Source of the DNA: DASQEH01 sp963765725
Lineage (GTDB): Bacteria > Actinomycetota > Actinomycetes > Propionibacteriales > Nocardioidaceae
Length of the DNA stretch: 64,000 bases
Reading direction: 5' to 3'
Assembly (NCBI GenBank): GCA_963765725.1
Contig: CAVXXI010000003.1
Location: 1,054,001 to 1,118,000 of the forward strand
A program made the position numbers and the translations under genes. Positions 43,033 through 51,603 of this stretch are shown here, piece by piece. Numbering within the stretch: the stretch's first letter is position 1; every line of letters starts with the position of its first letter. The notes below the pieces were generated by a model. It saw only the letters and a program-made list of their open reading frames with translations, made no database searches and was not told the origin of the DNA.

Positions 43033-43935
43033 ATGACTCTCGCCTCCCGACCGGCAGCGCGGGTGTGGGCGGCAGCCCTCGCCGGGACCCTGACGCTCGT
43101 CGTCACCTCCTGCGCGCCCAGCGACTCGTCGTCGGGCGGCGGGTCGCCGGCGCCGAGCAGCGGCAAGAGCGCGACGGCCGACAGCTGCTCGGTCGACTCG
43201 CTGAAACTGGTCACGCCGGGCACCCTCACCGTGGCCACCGACCAACCGGCCTACGACCCATGGTTCTCGAACAACGACCCGACCAACGGCAAGGGCTTCG
43301 AGAGCGCGGTGGCCTACGCGGTCGCCAAGGAGCTCGGGTTCACCAAGCAGCAGGTGAAATGGGTCGTCGAGCCGTTCAACAAGTCGTACGCCCCCGGCAG
43401 CAAGGACTTCGACTTCGACGTCAACCAGATCTCGATCACGCCGGCCCGCGCCAAGGTGGTCGACTTCTCGACCGGGTACTACCGGGCCGCGCAGGCGGTG
43501 ATCGTGATGAACAACTCCAAGTACGCGCACGTCACAACCCTTGCCGGGCTGAAGGGCGCCCACATCGGGGCGCAGATCGGGACGACCTCGCTCCTGGCCG
43601 CCCAGAACGACATCAAGCCGAGCTCGCAGGTGGCCGTGTTCGACGACACCAACGCCGCCAAGCAGGCCCTGCTCAACGGCCAGGTCGACGCGATCGTCGC
43701 CGACCTGCCCACCGCCTTCTACATCACGGCTGCCCAGATCAAGGGCTCCAAGATCCTCGGCCAGTTCCAGACGACGAGCGGGCACCCCGAGGAGTTCGGG
43801 GCGCTCTTCGAGAAGGGCAACCCGCTGGTGGGCTGCGTCGACAAGGCGATCGGCGCGCTCAAGCGCAACGGAACTCTCCACCGCATCGAGAAGCAGTGGC
43901 TGAGCTCGGACGTGCACGTGCCCGAGCTGAGCTGA
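43033..43935 (+). CDS. Amino-acid ABC transporter substrate-binding lipoprotein
   Basis: A 300 aa extracytoplasmic binding protein. Signal peptide with lipobox LVVTSC (cysteine near 27), a Ser/Gly linker, then the solute-binding family 3 fold: LTVATDQPAYDPWF, FDVNQISITPARAKVVDFS, LAGLKGAHIGAQIGTTS and LNGQVDAIVADLPTAFYI. Polar or charged amino acids are the usual ligands. With the permease and ATPase downstream it forms a complete importer inserted into an otherwise conserved actinobacterial gene block. Confidence 0.92.
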   Translation: MTLASRPAARVWAAALAGTLTLVVTSCAPSDSSSGGGSPAPSSGKSATADSCSVDSLKLVTPGTLTVATDQPAYDPWFSNNDPTNGKGFESAVAYAVAKELGFTKQQVKWVVEPFNKSYAPGSKDFDFDVNQISITPARAKVVDFSTGYYRAAQAVIVMNNSKYAHVTTLAGLKGAHIGAQIGTTSLLAAQNDIKPSSQVAVFDDTNAAKQALLNGQVDAIVADLPTAFYITAAQIKGSKILGQFQTTSGHPEEFGALFEKGNPLVGCVDKAIGALKRNGTLHRIEKQWLSSDVHVPELS

Positions 43936-44052
43936 CCGGCCCTGCCTTCGACGGCCGTCTCGGGGTGGGAGAAGAGCGCCCTACAGCTGGAGCGGGAGCA
44001 GGCGCGCGCGCGGCGTTCCCGCAGGTCGTTCGCCGTCGCCGCGCTGTCGACG

Positions 44053-44814
44053 GTGGTCGTGCTCGCCCTGCTGGTGCTCGTCACGGTGAGCTCTCCGGGG
44101 TGGCCCCGGGTCAAGGAGACCTTCTTCTCCTGGCCTGAAGCCAAGGCGTCCTTCCCCGCGATCGCCCGTGGATTCCTTGTCAACATCAAGCTGTTCATGA
44201 TCGCCGAGCCGATCATCTTGGTGATCGGTCTCGTCGTAGCGCTGGCCCGCGGCACGCGCACGGCCGTGATGTTCCCCCTGCGGGCGCTCGCGGTGGTCTA
44301 CGTCGACCTGTTCCGCGGCGTCCCGACCCTGCTACTGGTCTACCTCGTCGGGTTCGGGCTGCCCGCCCTTCGGCTGAGCGGGATACCGGCCGACACGTTC
44401 CGGCTGGGCCTCATCGCGTTGACGCTTTCCTACGGCGCGTACGTCGCGGAGGTGATCCGGGCCGGCATCGAGTCGATCCACCCGGACCAGCGGGCGGCCG
44501 CCCGGTCGCTGGGGCTCAGCGCCGGGCAGACGACGAGGAGTGTCGTCCTGCCCCAGGCCTTACGGCGCGTGGCGCCGCCGCTGCTGAACGACTTCGTGTC
44601 CCTGCAGAAGGACACCGCCCTGGTCGCGGCACTCGGCCTCACCCCGGCCGAGGCGCTGCGCCAGGCGCAGGTGTCCGCGTCGTTCCACTTCAACTACACG
44701 CCGCTGCTGGTCGCCGCCGTCTTCTTCATCGCGCTGACGATCCCCCTCGCCCGCTTCACCGACTGGCTCGGCAACCGCGCGCTCGCGCGGCAGCACTCGG
44801 CGGGTCCTGCATGA
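44053..44814 (+). CDS. Amino-acid ABC transporter permease
   Basis: A 253 aa inner-membrane permease of the His/Glu/Gln type, with the ATPase-contact EAA loop SIHPDQRAAARSLGLSAGQ and DLFRGVPTLLLVYLVGFGLP. From 43936 a protein-like stretch continues in the same frame (VSGWEKSALQLEREQARAR), which is how such permeases usually begin, but no ATG, GTG or TTG is present there. The real start may be non-standard or altered; GTG 44053 is the first standard start. ATGA overlap with the ATPase gene. Confidence 0.88.
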   Translation: MVVLALLVLVTVSSPGWPRVKETFFSWPEAKASFPAIARGFLVNIKLFMIAEPIILVIGLVVALARGTRTAVMFPLRALAVVYVDLFRGVPTLLLVYLVGFGLPALRLSGIPADTFRLGLIALTLSYGAYVAEVIRAGIESIHPDQRAAARSLGLSAGQTTRSVVLPQALRRVAPPLLNDFVSLQKDTALVAALGLTPAEALRQAQVSASFHFNYTPLLVAAVFFIALTIPLARFTDWLGNRALARQHSAGPA

Positions 44815-45542
44815 GCGCCGTGCGCCTCGAGGGTGTGTACAAGCAGTACGGCGACCGCGTGGTGCTGATGGGCATCGACCTCGAGGTGGGGCTCCACGAG
44901 GTGGTGGCCCTGATCGGCTCCTCGGGCTCCGGCAAGTCGACCCTGCTGCGCTGCATCAACCTGCTCGAGCGGGTCGACGACGGCCGGATCTGGCTGGGCG
45001 ACGACGACATCACCGAGCCGTCGGTCAGGCCCGACCAGGTGCGTCGGCGGATCGGGATGGTGTTCCAGGCCTTCAACCTGTTCCCCCACCTCACCGTCCT
45101 CCAGAACGTGACGCTCGCCGCGCGCAAGGTGCACGGGATGAAGCGAGGTCCGGCCACCGAGAAGGCCGACGAGCTGCTGAAGCGCTTCGGTCTTGCCGGC
45201 CGGGGCTCGTCGTACCCCGACCGGCTCAGCGGAGGCCAACAGCAGCGGGTCGCCTTCGCGCGCTCACTGATGACCGACCCGGAGGTGCTGCTCCTCGACG
45301 AGGTGACCTCCGCCCTCGACCCGGAGCTGGTTGGCGAGATCCTCACGATCATCCGCGACCTGAAGGCCGGCGGCATGACGATGGTGATGGCGACGCACGA
45401 GATGCAGTTCTGCCGGGAGGTCGCCGACCAGGTGTGCTTCCTCGACGCCGGCCGGATCCTCGAGCGCGGAGCCCCGTCGCGTGTGTTCACAGCGCCGCAG
45501 GAGAACCGGACCAGGGAGTTCCTGCACCGGGTGCTGCAGTGA
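44811..45542 (+). CDS. Amino-acid ABC transporter ATP-binding protein
   Basis: A 243 aa ABC ATPase: Walker A LIGSSGSGKSTLLRCINLL, Q-loop GMVFQAFNLFPHLTV, signature LSGGQQQRVAFARSL, Walker B VLLLDEVTSALDPELV and switch histidine ATHEMQF. This is the GlnQ/HisP type that pairs with the two upstream genes. Its end may overlap an alternative GTG start of manB. Confidence 0.95.
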   Translation: MSAVRLEGVYKQYGDRVVLMGIDLEVGLHEVVALIGSSGSGKSTLLRCINLLERVDDGRIWLGDDDITEPSVRPDQVRRRIGMVFQAFNLFPHLTVLQNVTLAARKVHGMKRGPATEKADELLKRFGLAGRGSSYPDRLSGGQQQRVAFARSLMTDPEVLLLDEVTSALDPELVGEILTIIRDLKAGGMTMVMATHEMQFCREVADQVCFLDAGRILERGAPSRVFTAPQENRTREFLHRVLQ

Positions 45543-45562
45543 GCCTCTGCAAGGATGTCGGC

Positions 45563-46966
45563 GTGGCCGACGTCGAGCGCATCTTCAAGGCGTACGACAT
45601 CCGGGGGCTGGTACCGAGCCAGCTCGACGAACCGGTCGCCCGCGACATCGGTACCGCGTTCGCTGCCGAGGTGTCAGGGTCGTCCCGTCACGACGCGGTG
45701 GTCATCGGTCACGACATGCGGACCAGCTCCCCGGGTCTCGCCGGCGCGGTTGCCGACGGAGTGCGCTCCCGGGGCACCGACGTCGTCATGATCGGCCTCG
45801 CGTCCACCGACATGCTGTACTTCGCGTCCGGCTCGCTCGGCCTCGCCGGCGCCATGGTCACCGCCTCGCACAACCCGGCCGGCTACAACGGGATCAAGCT
45901 GTGCAGGCCGGGAGCCGTCGCGATGTCGGCGGCGACGGGCCTGGACGCCATCCGCCGTCGGCTGGCCGACGCCGGGCAGGGACTACCCGCGTGCTCTGAA
46001 GGGGCACTCGAGCGACGCGACCTGCTCGAGCCCTACGCCGCGTACCTCAAGGCGCTGGTGCCGGTCTCGGGGCGCCGACTGCACGTCGTCGTCGACGCGG
46101 CGAACGCCATGGCCGGGCTCACCGCGCCGGCCGTCTTCGCGGGGATCGACCTCGAGCTGACGCCGCTGTACTTCGAGCTCGACGGCACCTTCCCCCACCA
46201 TGAGGCGAACCCGCTCGAGCCCGCGAACCTGGTCGACCTCCAGCACGAAGTGGTACGGGTAGGCGCCGACCTCGGCCTCGCGTTCGACGGCGACGCCGAC
46301 CGGTGCTTCGTCGTCGACGAGCAGGGCCGGGTGGTCTCCCCGTCGGCCCTCACCGCGCTGATCGCCGTGCGGGAGCTCGCCCGGCAGCCCGGCGCACACG
46401 TCATCCACAACCTGATCACGAGCCGGGCCGTCCCCGAGACCATCGAACGCCACGGGGGAGTCCCCGTCCGCACCAAGGTCGGGCACTCCCTCATCAAAGC
46501 GACGATGGCTCGGACGAACGCCGTCTTCGGAGGCGAGCACTCGGGCCACTACTACTTCCGGGACTTCTGGTACGCCGACTCCGGCATGCTCGCGGCGCTG
46601 CACCTGATGGCGGCCCTGGCGGCGACCCCGGAGCCCGTCTCCGCCCTGGTGGCCGGGTACCACCCCTACGCGGCGTCCGGTGAGATCAACGCGACCGTCA
46701 CCGACGTGCCCGCCGTGCTCGAGGCGATCGCCACGTTCTTCGGCAGCACCGAGGGGGTCGCGCTCGACAGCCTGGACGGCCTCACCGTGACCGGGCCGAC
46801 CTGGTGGTTCAATGTACGACCGTCGAACACAGAGCCCCTGCTGCGGCTCAACGTCGAAGCCGACGACGCCGCGACCATGGAGCGGATCCGCGACGAGGTG
46901 CTGTCACGCATCGGCTCCACCATGCCTGACAGTACGTCCACGAGGCGAGTAAGGAGACTGCGATGA
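45563..46966 (+). CDS. manB: Phosphomannomutase/phosphoglucomutase
   Basis: Interconverts mannose-6-P and mannose-1-P (and possibly the glucose forms), feeding ManC. The 467 aa protein has IFKAYDIRGLVP, the phosphoserine loop MVTASHNPAGYNGIKL, the metal loop LAFDGDADRCFVVD, the sugar loop GGEHSGHYYFRDF and phosphate-binding VRPSNTEPLLRLN. GTG 45563 follows AAGGA; a GTG at 45539 overlapping the ABC gene stop is an in-frame alternative. ATGA overlap with the Trm112-like gene. Confidence 0.94.
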   Translation: MADVERIFKAYDIRGLVPSQLDEPVARDIGTAFAAEVSGSSRHDAVVIGHDMRTSSPGLAGAVADGVRSRGTDVVMIGLASTDMLYFASGSLGLAGAMVTASHNPAGYNGIKLCRPGAVAMSAATGLDAIRRRLADAGQGLPACSEGALERRDLLEPYAAYLKALVPVSGRRLHVVVDAANAMAGLTAPAVFAGIDLELTPLYFELDGTFPHHEANPLEPANLVDLQHEVVRVGADLGLAFDGDADRCFVVDEQGRVVSPSALTALIAVRELARQPGAHVIHNLITSRAVPETIERHGGVPVRTKVGHSLIKATMARTNAVFGGEHSGHYYFRDFWYADSGMLAALHLMAALAATPEPVSALVAGYHPYAASGEINATVTDVPAVLEAIATFFGSTEGVALDSLDGLTVTGPTWWFNVRPSNTEPLLRLNVEADDAATMERIRDEVLSRIGSTMPDSTSTRRVRRLR

Positions 46967-47190
46967 AGCTCGACCCGGTACTGCTCGACATCTTGGTGTG
47001 TCCCGACTGCAAGGGGTCGCTGACCGTCGACTACGACAACGAGGAGCTGATCTGCAACGCGTGCGGGCTCATCTACCCGGTCCGCGACGACATCCCGATC
47101 ATGCTGGTCGACGAGGCCCGCCGCGAGCCGCCCCCGCCGGAGCCCGAGCCTGTACCGGCTGCGGTCGACGACGACGATCCCGCCGGCTGA
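46963..47190 (+). CDS. Trm112-family zinc-ribbon protein
   Basis: A 75 aa protein with two CxxC-type pairs, LVCPDCKGSL and ICNACGLIYPVRDDIPIML, forming one zinc site, then a short acidic/proline tail. The family partners methyltransferases in eukaryotes, and actinobacterial copies sit between manB and the SIS gene as here; the actual partner is unknown. It is translationally coupled to manB. Confidence 0.92.
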   Translation: MKLDPVLLDILVCPDCKGSLTVDYDNEELICNACGLIYPVRDDIPIMLVDEARREPPPPEPEPVPAAVDDDDPAG

Positions 47191-47193
47191 GCC

Positions 47194-48252
47194 ATGGCCG
47201 ACGTCTTCGACGACACGAGGCTCGACAACGCGGAGGTACTGGCTGCGGCGGACCCGATGCTGCGCCGGCTCGCCGAGGCCGGTGCGCGGGTCCGTACCGA
47301 GGCTGGTGAGTCCGAAGCGGCGCTGCGGCTGCTGGAGCGGGAGGCCGCACCCCGTGCCATCGTCGCGGCCGGGGCCGATGCGCGACTGCTCCGCGCGGTG
47401 CTCGAGCCGTGGTGCCCGGTCCCGTTCGTGGCGTGGCCCGGGCCCAGTCTCCCCGGCTGGGCCGGCGCGCTCGACCTCGTGGTGGTCCTCGCTCCGGGCG
47501 GAGGCGACGTGCAGGCGTTCTCCGCCGTGCGGGAGGCGGTCCGGCGGGGCTGCTCGCTGATCACGGCCTGTCCTCCCCACTCGCTGCTGGCCGAGCACGC
47601 CGCCGGCAGGCACAGCACGGTCCTGCCCACACAGACCGACGACACGCTCGCGGTCGCGGTCGTCATGCTGCAGGGCCTGCACGGGATGGGAGTCGGGCCG
47701 GAGATCGACCCCGACCAGGTCGCACGGGTGCTCGACGACGTCGCCATCGCCTGCTCCCCGCTGTGCGACATCAGTACCAACCCGGCCAAGGAGCTGGCGC
47801 TGGCTCTCGCCGACTCGACGCCGCTGGTGTGGGGCGGGTCGGTACTGGCCGCGCGCGCCGCCCGCCGCGTCGCCGAGGCCGTCCGCCGCGAGACGGGCCG
47901 CCCGGCCCTGGCCGCCGACGCCGAGCACCTGCACCCGGTCCTCGCCGCCACCAGGTCGCGTGACCTGTTCGCCGACCCTCTAAGCGAGGACGGTGCCGTA
48001 CCGCTGCGACCGGGGCTGCTGGTCCTGGACGACGGCACCGAGGAGTCCTCGATCCGGGAGCAGCGCGGCTGGCTCACCTCGACGGCCGAGGCGCGCGACG
48101 TCCACGTCCAGACCATCAGCGCCGTCGAGGGGCCGGAAGTGGCCCGCTACGCCGCCCTCCTCAGCACCGGCCTGTACACGGCCACGTACCTCGGTGTCGG
48201 GCTGCACGGTGCAGCCGCAACGCACCGGGGGACGGCCGAGGGAACCGGGTGA
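47194..48252 (+). CDS. SIS-domain phosphosugar isomerase (PGI/PMI-like)
   Basis: A 352 aa protein of the bifunctional phosphoglucose/phosphomannose isomerase group. The first SIS half retains VVVLAPGGGDVQAFSAVREAV and the second ISTNPAKELALALAD and LVWGGSVLAARAARRVAEA. The sequence is quite divergent from archaeal members, so activity on fructose-6-P/mannose-6-P is likely from context (manB, manC) but not certain from motifs. GTGA overlap with the following transporter gene. Confidence 0.82.
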   Translation: MADVFDDTRLDNAEVLAAADPMLRRLAEAGARVRTEAGESEAALRLLEREAAPRAIVAAGADARLLRAVLEPWCPVPFVAWPGPSLPGWAGALDLVVVLAPGGGDVQAFSAVREAVRRGCSLITACPPHSLLAEHAAGRHSTVLPTQTDDTLAVAVVMLQGLHGMGVGPEIDPDQVARVLDDVAIACSPLCDISTNPAKELALALADSTPLVWGGSVLAARAARRVAEAVRRETGRPALAADAEHLHPVLAATRSRDLFADPLSEDGAVPLRPGLLVLDDGTEESSIREQRGWLTSTAEARDVHVQTISAVEGPEVARYAALLSTGLYTATYLGVGLHGAAATHRGTAEGTG

Positions 48253-49181
48253 GCGCTGAGGGCTCCCCGAAGGCGATCATCGCCGCTCTGGTCGCCAACC
48301 TCGGAATCGCGGTCACGAAGCTCGTCGCCTGGCTGCTCACCGGAGCCTCGTCGATGCTCGCCGAGGCGATCCACTCGATCGCGGACTCCGGCAACCAGGG
48401 CCTGCTCCTGCTGGGATCCAAGCGGTCCATCCGCGCCCCCGACGCCCGGCACCCCTTCGGCTTCGGCCGCGAGCGCTACATCTACGCCTTCATCGTGTCG
48501 ATCGTGCTGTTCAGCGTCGGCGGGCTGTTCGCCCTGTACGAGGCGTACCACAAGTTCCACGACGTCCATGCGGGCCACCACAACGAGCTCCTCAGTAGCC
48601 GGTGGTCGTGGGTCCCGCTCGTCGTACTGGTCGCGGCGATCGGCATGGAGTCCTTCTCGCTTCGCACGGCGGTCGTCGAGTCCAACGCCGTCCGTGGCTC
48701 GGCGGGCTGGTGGGAGTTCGTTCGCGACGCCCGTGCCCCCGAGCTCCCCGTGGTGCTGTTCGAGGACTTGGCTGCGCTCCTGGGTCTCGTCTTCGCGCTG
48801 GTCGGTGTCAGCCTCACCCTGCTCACCGACAACGGCTACTGGGACGTCGCAGGCACTGCCGCGATCGGGCTTCTGCTTGTCGCCGTCGCGGTCGTTCTGG
48901 CCCTCGAGACCAAGAGCATGCTCGTCGGTGAGTCGGCCGCAGCCGGTGACCTCGAGCAGATCGAGGCGGCGCTCCGCAGGGAGCAGCACGTGCTCGACAT
49001 CCTCAGCCTCAAGACCGTCCACGTCGGGCCCGACGACATCCTCGTGGCCTGCAAGATCTCGGTCGCTCCGACCGACAGCGCGCGAGACATCACGGACACG
49101 ATCAACTCGGCCGAGGAGCGCATCCGGGCGGCCGTTCCGGAGGCGGTGTTCATCTTCATCGAGCCGGATATCGCCTACTGA
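48249..49181 (+). CDS. Cation diffusion facilitator family transporter
   Basis: A 310 aa divalent-metal/proton antiporter. Six helices, metal-site HSIADSGNQGLLLLG in TM2 and FEDLAALLGLVFALVG in TM5, and a C-terminal cytoplasmic domain (LDILSLKTVHVGPDDILVACK). Ion specificity (zinc, iron or manganese) is not obvious. It ends 42 bp before ahcY. Confidence 0.92.
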   Translation: MSAEGSPKAIIAALVANLGIAVTKLVAWLLTGASSMLAEAIHSIADSGNQGLLLLGSKRSIRAPDARHPFGFGRERYIYAFIVSIVLFSVGGLFALYEAYHKFHDVHAGHHNELLSSRWSWVPLVVLVAAIGMESFSLRTAVVESNAVRGSAGWWEFVRDARAPELPVVLFEDLAALLGLVFALVGVSLTLLTDNGYWDVAGTAAIGLLLVAVAVVLALETKSMLVGESAAAGDLEQIEAALRREQHVLDILSLKTVHVGPDDILVACKISVAPTDSARDITDTINSAEERIRAAVPEAVFIFIEPDIAY

Positions 49182-49223
49182 GCGGATTCACGCCGCGACA
49201 GGCGGGGCCACTACCCTGGAGGC

Positions 49224-50762
49224 ATGGACTTCAAAGTAGCTGACCTTTCGCTGGCCGACTACGGGCGGATCGAGATCGGGCTCGCCGAGCACGAGATGCC
49301 CGGCCTGATGGCGATGCGGAATCGCTTCGGCGCGTCGAAGCCGCTGACCGGGGCCCGCATCACGGGATCGCTGCACATGACCGTGCAGACGGCCGTGCTC
49401 ATCGAGACGCTGACCGCACTCGGCGCCGAGGTCCGCTGGGCCAGCTGCAACATCTTCTCCACCCAGGACCACGCCGCCGCCGCGGTCGTCGTCGGACCCG
49501 ACGGCCGCGCCGACGACCCGCGGGGAGTCCCCGTCTTCGCCTGGAAGGGCGAGTCGCTCGCCGAGTACTGGTGGTGCACCGAGCAGGCGCTTACGTGGCC
49601 CGGCGACGCCGGGGCAGGGGGCCCCACGGACTCTTCGGTTGGGGCCGCAGGCGGCCCCACGGACTCTTCGGTTGGGGCCGCAGGCGGCCCCACGGACTCT
49701 TCGGTTGGGGCCGCAGGCGGCCCCAACATGATCCTGGACGACGGCGGCGACGCGACGATGCTCGTTCACCTCGGCGTCGAGTACGAGAAGGAGGGCGCCG
49801 TACCCTCGCCCGACTCGACCAAGAACGCCGAGCTCAAGGAGGTCCTGAAGCTGCTGGGCTCCAGCCTGGGCGCGAGCTCGACGAAGTGGACCACCATCGC
49901 CAACGGCATCCGCGGTGTCACCGAGGAGACCACCACCGGCGTGCACCGGCTCTACGAGCGCCAGCGCGACGGCGCCCTGCTGTTCCCCGCCATCAACGTC
50001 AACGACTCCGTGACCAAGTCGAAGTTCGACAACAAGTACGGCTGCCGCCACTCGCTCATCGACGGCATCAACCGGGCCACCGACGTCCTCATCGGCGGCA
50101 AGGTCGCGGTGGTCTGCGGCTACGGCGACGTCGGCAAGGGATGCGCCGAGGCGCTGCGCGGCCAGGGTGCCCGGGTCATCGTCACCGAGATCGACCCCAT
50201 CTGCGCGCTGCAGGCTGCGATGGACGGCTATCAGGTGTCGACCCTCGACGAGGTCGTGGAGATCGCCGACATCGTCATCACGGCGACCGGTTGCTACCAC
50301 GTCGTGACGCCCGAGCACATGAGCCGGATGAAGCACCAGGCGATCCTGGGGAACATCGGCCACTTCGACAACGAGATCGACATCGCCGGCCTCGAGGAGA
50401 CCGAGGGCATCTCCCGCGTCACCGTCAAGCCACAGGTCGACGTCTTCACCTACCCCGACGGGCACAAGCTGATCGTGCTCAGCGAGGGCCGGCTGCTCAA
50501 CCTGGGCAACGCGACCGGGCACCCGTCGTTCGTGATGTCCAACTCGTTCACCAACCAGGTGCTGGCCCAGATCGAGCTGTACACACGTCCCCAGGACTAC
50601 CCGACCGACGTCTACACGCTCCCCAAGCACCTCGACGAGGAGGTCGCACGCCTGCATCTGAAGGCGCTCGGGGTCTCGCTCAGCACGCTGACCGATGAGC
50701 AGGCGAAGTACCTCGGCATCGCCGTCGAAGGCCCCTACAAGTCCGACCACTACCGCTACTGA
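49224..50762 (+). CDS. ahcY: S-adenosylhomocysteine hydrolase with in-frame triple repeat insert
   Basis: Splits S-adenosylhomocysteine to adenosine and homocysteine, relieving product inhibition of methyltransferases. The 512 aa NAD enzyme has GARITGSLHMTVQTAV, KWTTIANGIRGVTEETTT, the cofactor loop VVCGYGDVGKGCAEAL, GNIGHFDNEID and the C-terminal KSDHYRY that closes the partner's NAD site. Residues 133-165 are three exact copies of GPTDSSVGAAG between ALTWPGDAGAG and NMILDDGGDAT. Removing them leaves a normal-length enzyme. GGAGG precedes the ATG. The equivalent gene lies next to mtrAB in mycobacteria. Confidence 0.96.
   Translation: MDFKVADLSLADYGRIEIGLAEHEMPGLMAMRNRFGASKPLTGARITGSLHMTVQTAVLIETLTALGAEVRWASCNIFSTQDHAAAAVVVGPDGRADDPRGVPVFAWKGESLAEYWWCTEQALTWPGDAGAGGPTDSSVGAAGGPTDSSVGAAGGPTDSSVGAAGGPNMILDDGGDATMLVHLGVEYEKEGAVPSPDSTKNAELKEVLKLLGSSLGASSTKWTTIANGIRGVTEETTTGVHRLYERQRDGALLFPAINVNDSVTKSKFDNKYGCRHSLIDGINRATDVLIGGKVAVVCGYGDVGKGCAEALRGQGARVIVTEIDPICALQAAMDGYQVSTLDEVVEIADIVITATGCYHVVTPEHMSRMKHQAILGNIGHFDNEIDIAGLEETEGISRVTVKPQVDVFTYPDGHKLIVLSEGRLLNLGNATGHPSFVMSNSFTNQVLAQIELYTRPQDYPTDVYTLPKHLDEEVARLHLKALGVSLSTLTDEQAKYLGIAVEGPYKSDHYRY
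49620..49718 (+). repeat. Three identical 33-bp palindromic units inside ahcY
   Basis: Units 49620-49652, 49653-49685 and 49686-49718 are identical. Each has 7-bp inverted arms (GGCCCCA and TGGGGCC) around a 13-base loop, and each junction forms a second perfect palindrome, GGGGCCGC-AG-GCGGCCCC. At 33 bp the unit preserves the reading frame. It adds the same 11 residues three times in what should be a surface loop. The identical copies point to recent expansion. Confidence 0.93.
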
Positions 50763-50892
50763 CCACCGGTACGGCCGGCTCCGGCCGGCACATTCGCTGC
50801 ATGCCCCTTGCGCCAAACAGGTACGAAGTACGCTTCTCTTACGGTGTACATGGTTGGTTGTCACACCGCTGACGGCGACAAGAGGGAAATCC

Positions 50893-51600
50893 TTGGAAGC
50901 GGTACGCACTCACCGGGGCAGGGTCCTGGTCGTCGATGACGACTCGTCCCTGTCTGAGATGCTGACCATCGTGCTGCGCGGCGAGGGGTTCGAGTCGCGG
51001 GTCTGTTCGACCGGTGAGCGGGCGCTCGGTGCCGTGCGGGAGTTCCGTCCGGACATCGTGCTGCTCGACCTGATGCTGCCGGGCAAGGACGGTGTCGACG
51101 TCTGCCGGGAGATCCGCAGCGAGTCCGGTGTCCCGATCATCATGTTGACCGCCAAGAGCGACACGGTCGACATCGTCGTCGGACTGGAGTCCGGCGCCGA
51201 CGACTACGTGGTGAAGCCCTTCAAGCCCAAGGAGCTGGTGGCGCGCGTGCGGGCCCGGCTGCGGAAGTTCGAGGAGTCCGCCCCGGAGTCCCTCCAGATC
51301 GGCGACCTCCTCATCGACGTTGCCGGGCACACGGTTGGCCGGAACGGCGAGATGCTCTCGCTCACCCCGCTCGAGTTCGACCTGCTGGTCTGCCTGGCTC
51401 GCAAGCCGTGGCAGGTGTTCACGCGCGAGGTCCTGCTCGAGCAGGTGTGGGGATACCGGCACGCGGCCGACACCAGGCTCGTCAACGTGCATGTCCAACG
51501 GCTCCGGTCAAAGGTCGAGATCGACCCCGAGAACCCCCAGATCGTCTTGACCGTGCGCGGCGTCGGGTACAAGGCCGGCGAGGCACCAGGCAGCCGGTAG
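50893..51600 (+). CDS. mtrA: Two-component response regulator MtrA
   Basis: OmpR-type regulator of cell-wall and division genes in actinobacteria. TTG 50893 with AGAGGGA upstream gives 235 aa (EAVRTHRGRVLVVDDDSS). The receiver has phospho-acceptor D59 (VLLDLMLPGKDG) and K108 (YVVKPFKPKEL); the C-terminal winged helix has LTPLEFDLLVCLARKPWQVF and VNVHVQRLRSKVE. It is 3 bp from mtrB. The 130 bp upstream contains short palindromes (GTACGAAGTAC) but I cannot assign a promoter confidently. Confidence 0.95.
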   Translation: MEAVRTHRGRVLVVDDDSSLSEMLTIVLRGEGFESRVCSTGERALGAVREFRPDIVLLDLMLPGKDGVDVCREIRSESGVPIIMLTAKSDTVDIVVGLESGADDYVVKPFKPKELVARVRARLRKFEESAPESLQIGDLLIDVAGHTVGRNGEMLSLTPLEFDLLVCLARKPWQVFTREVLLEQVWGYRHAADTRLVNVHVQRLRSKVEIDPENPQIVLTVRGVGYKAGEAPGSR

Positions 51601-51603
51601 GGC

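Noticed and set aside
49182..49223. SAH riboswitch before ahcY
   Set aside because: Only 42 bp separate the genes, too little for an SAH aptamer, and no conserved core is seen.
50772..50788. CGGCCGG-CT-CCGGCCG as an ahcY terminator
   Set aside because: The 2-base loop is too tight and there is no U-tract; such GC palindromes are frequent here.
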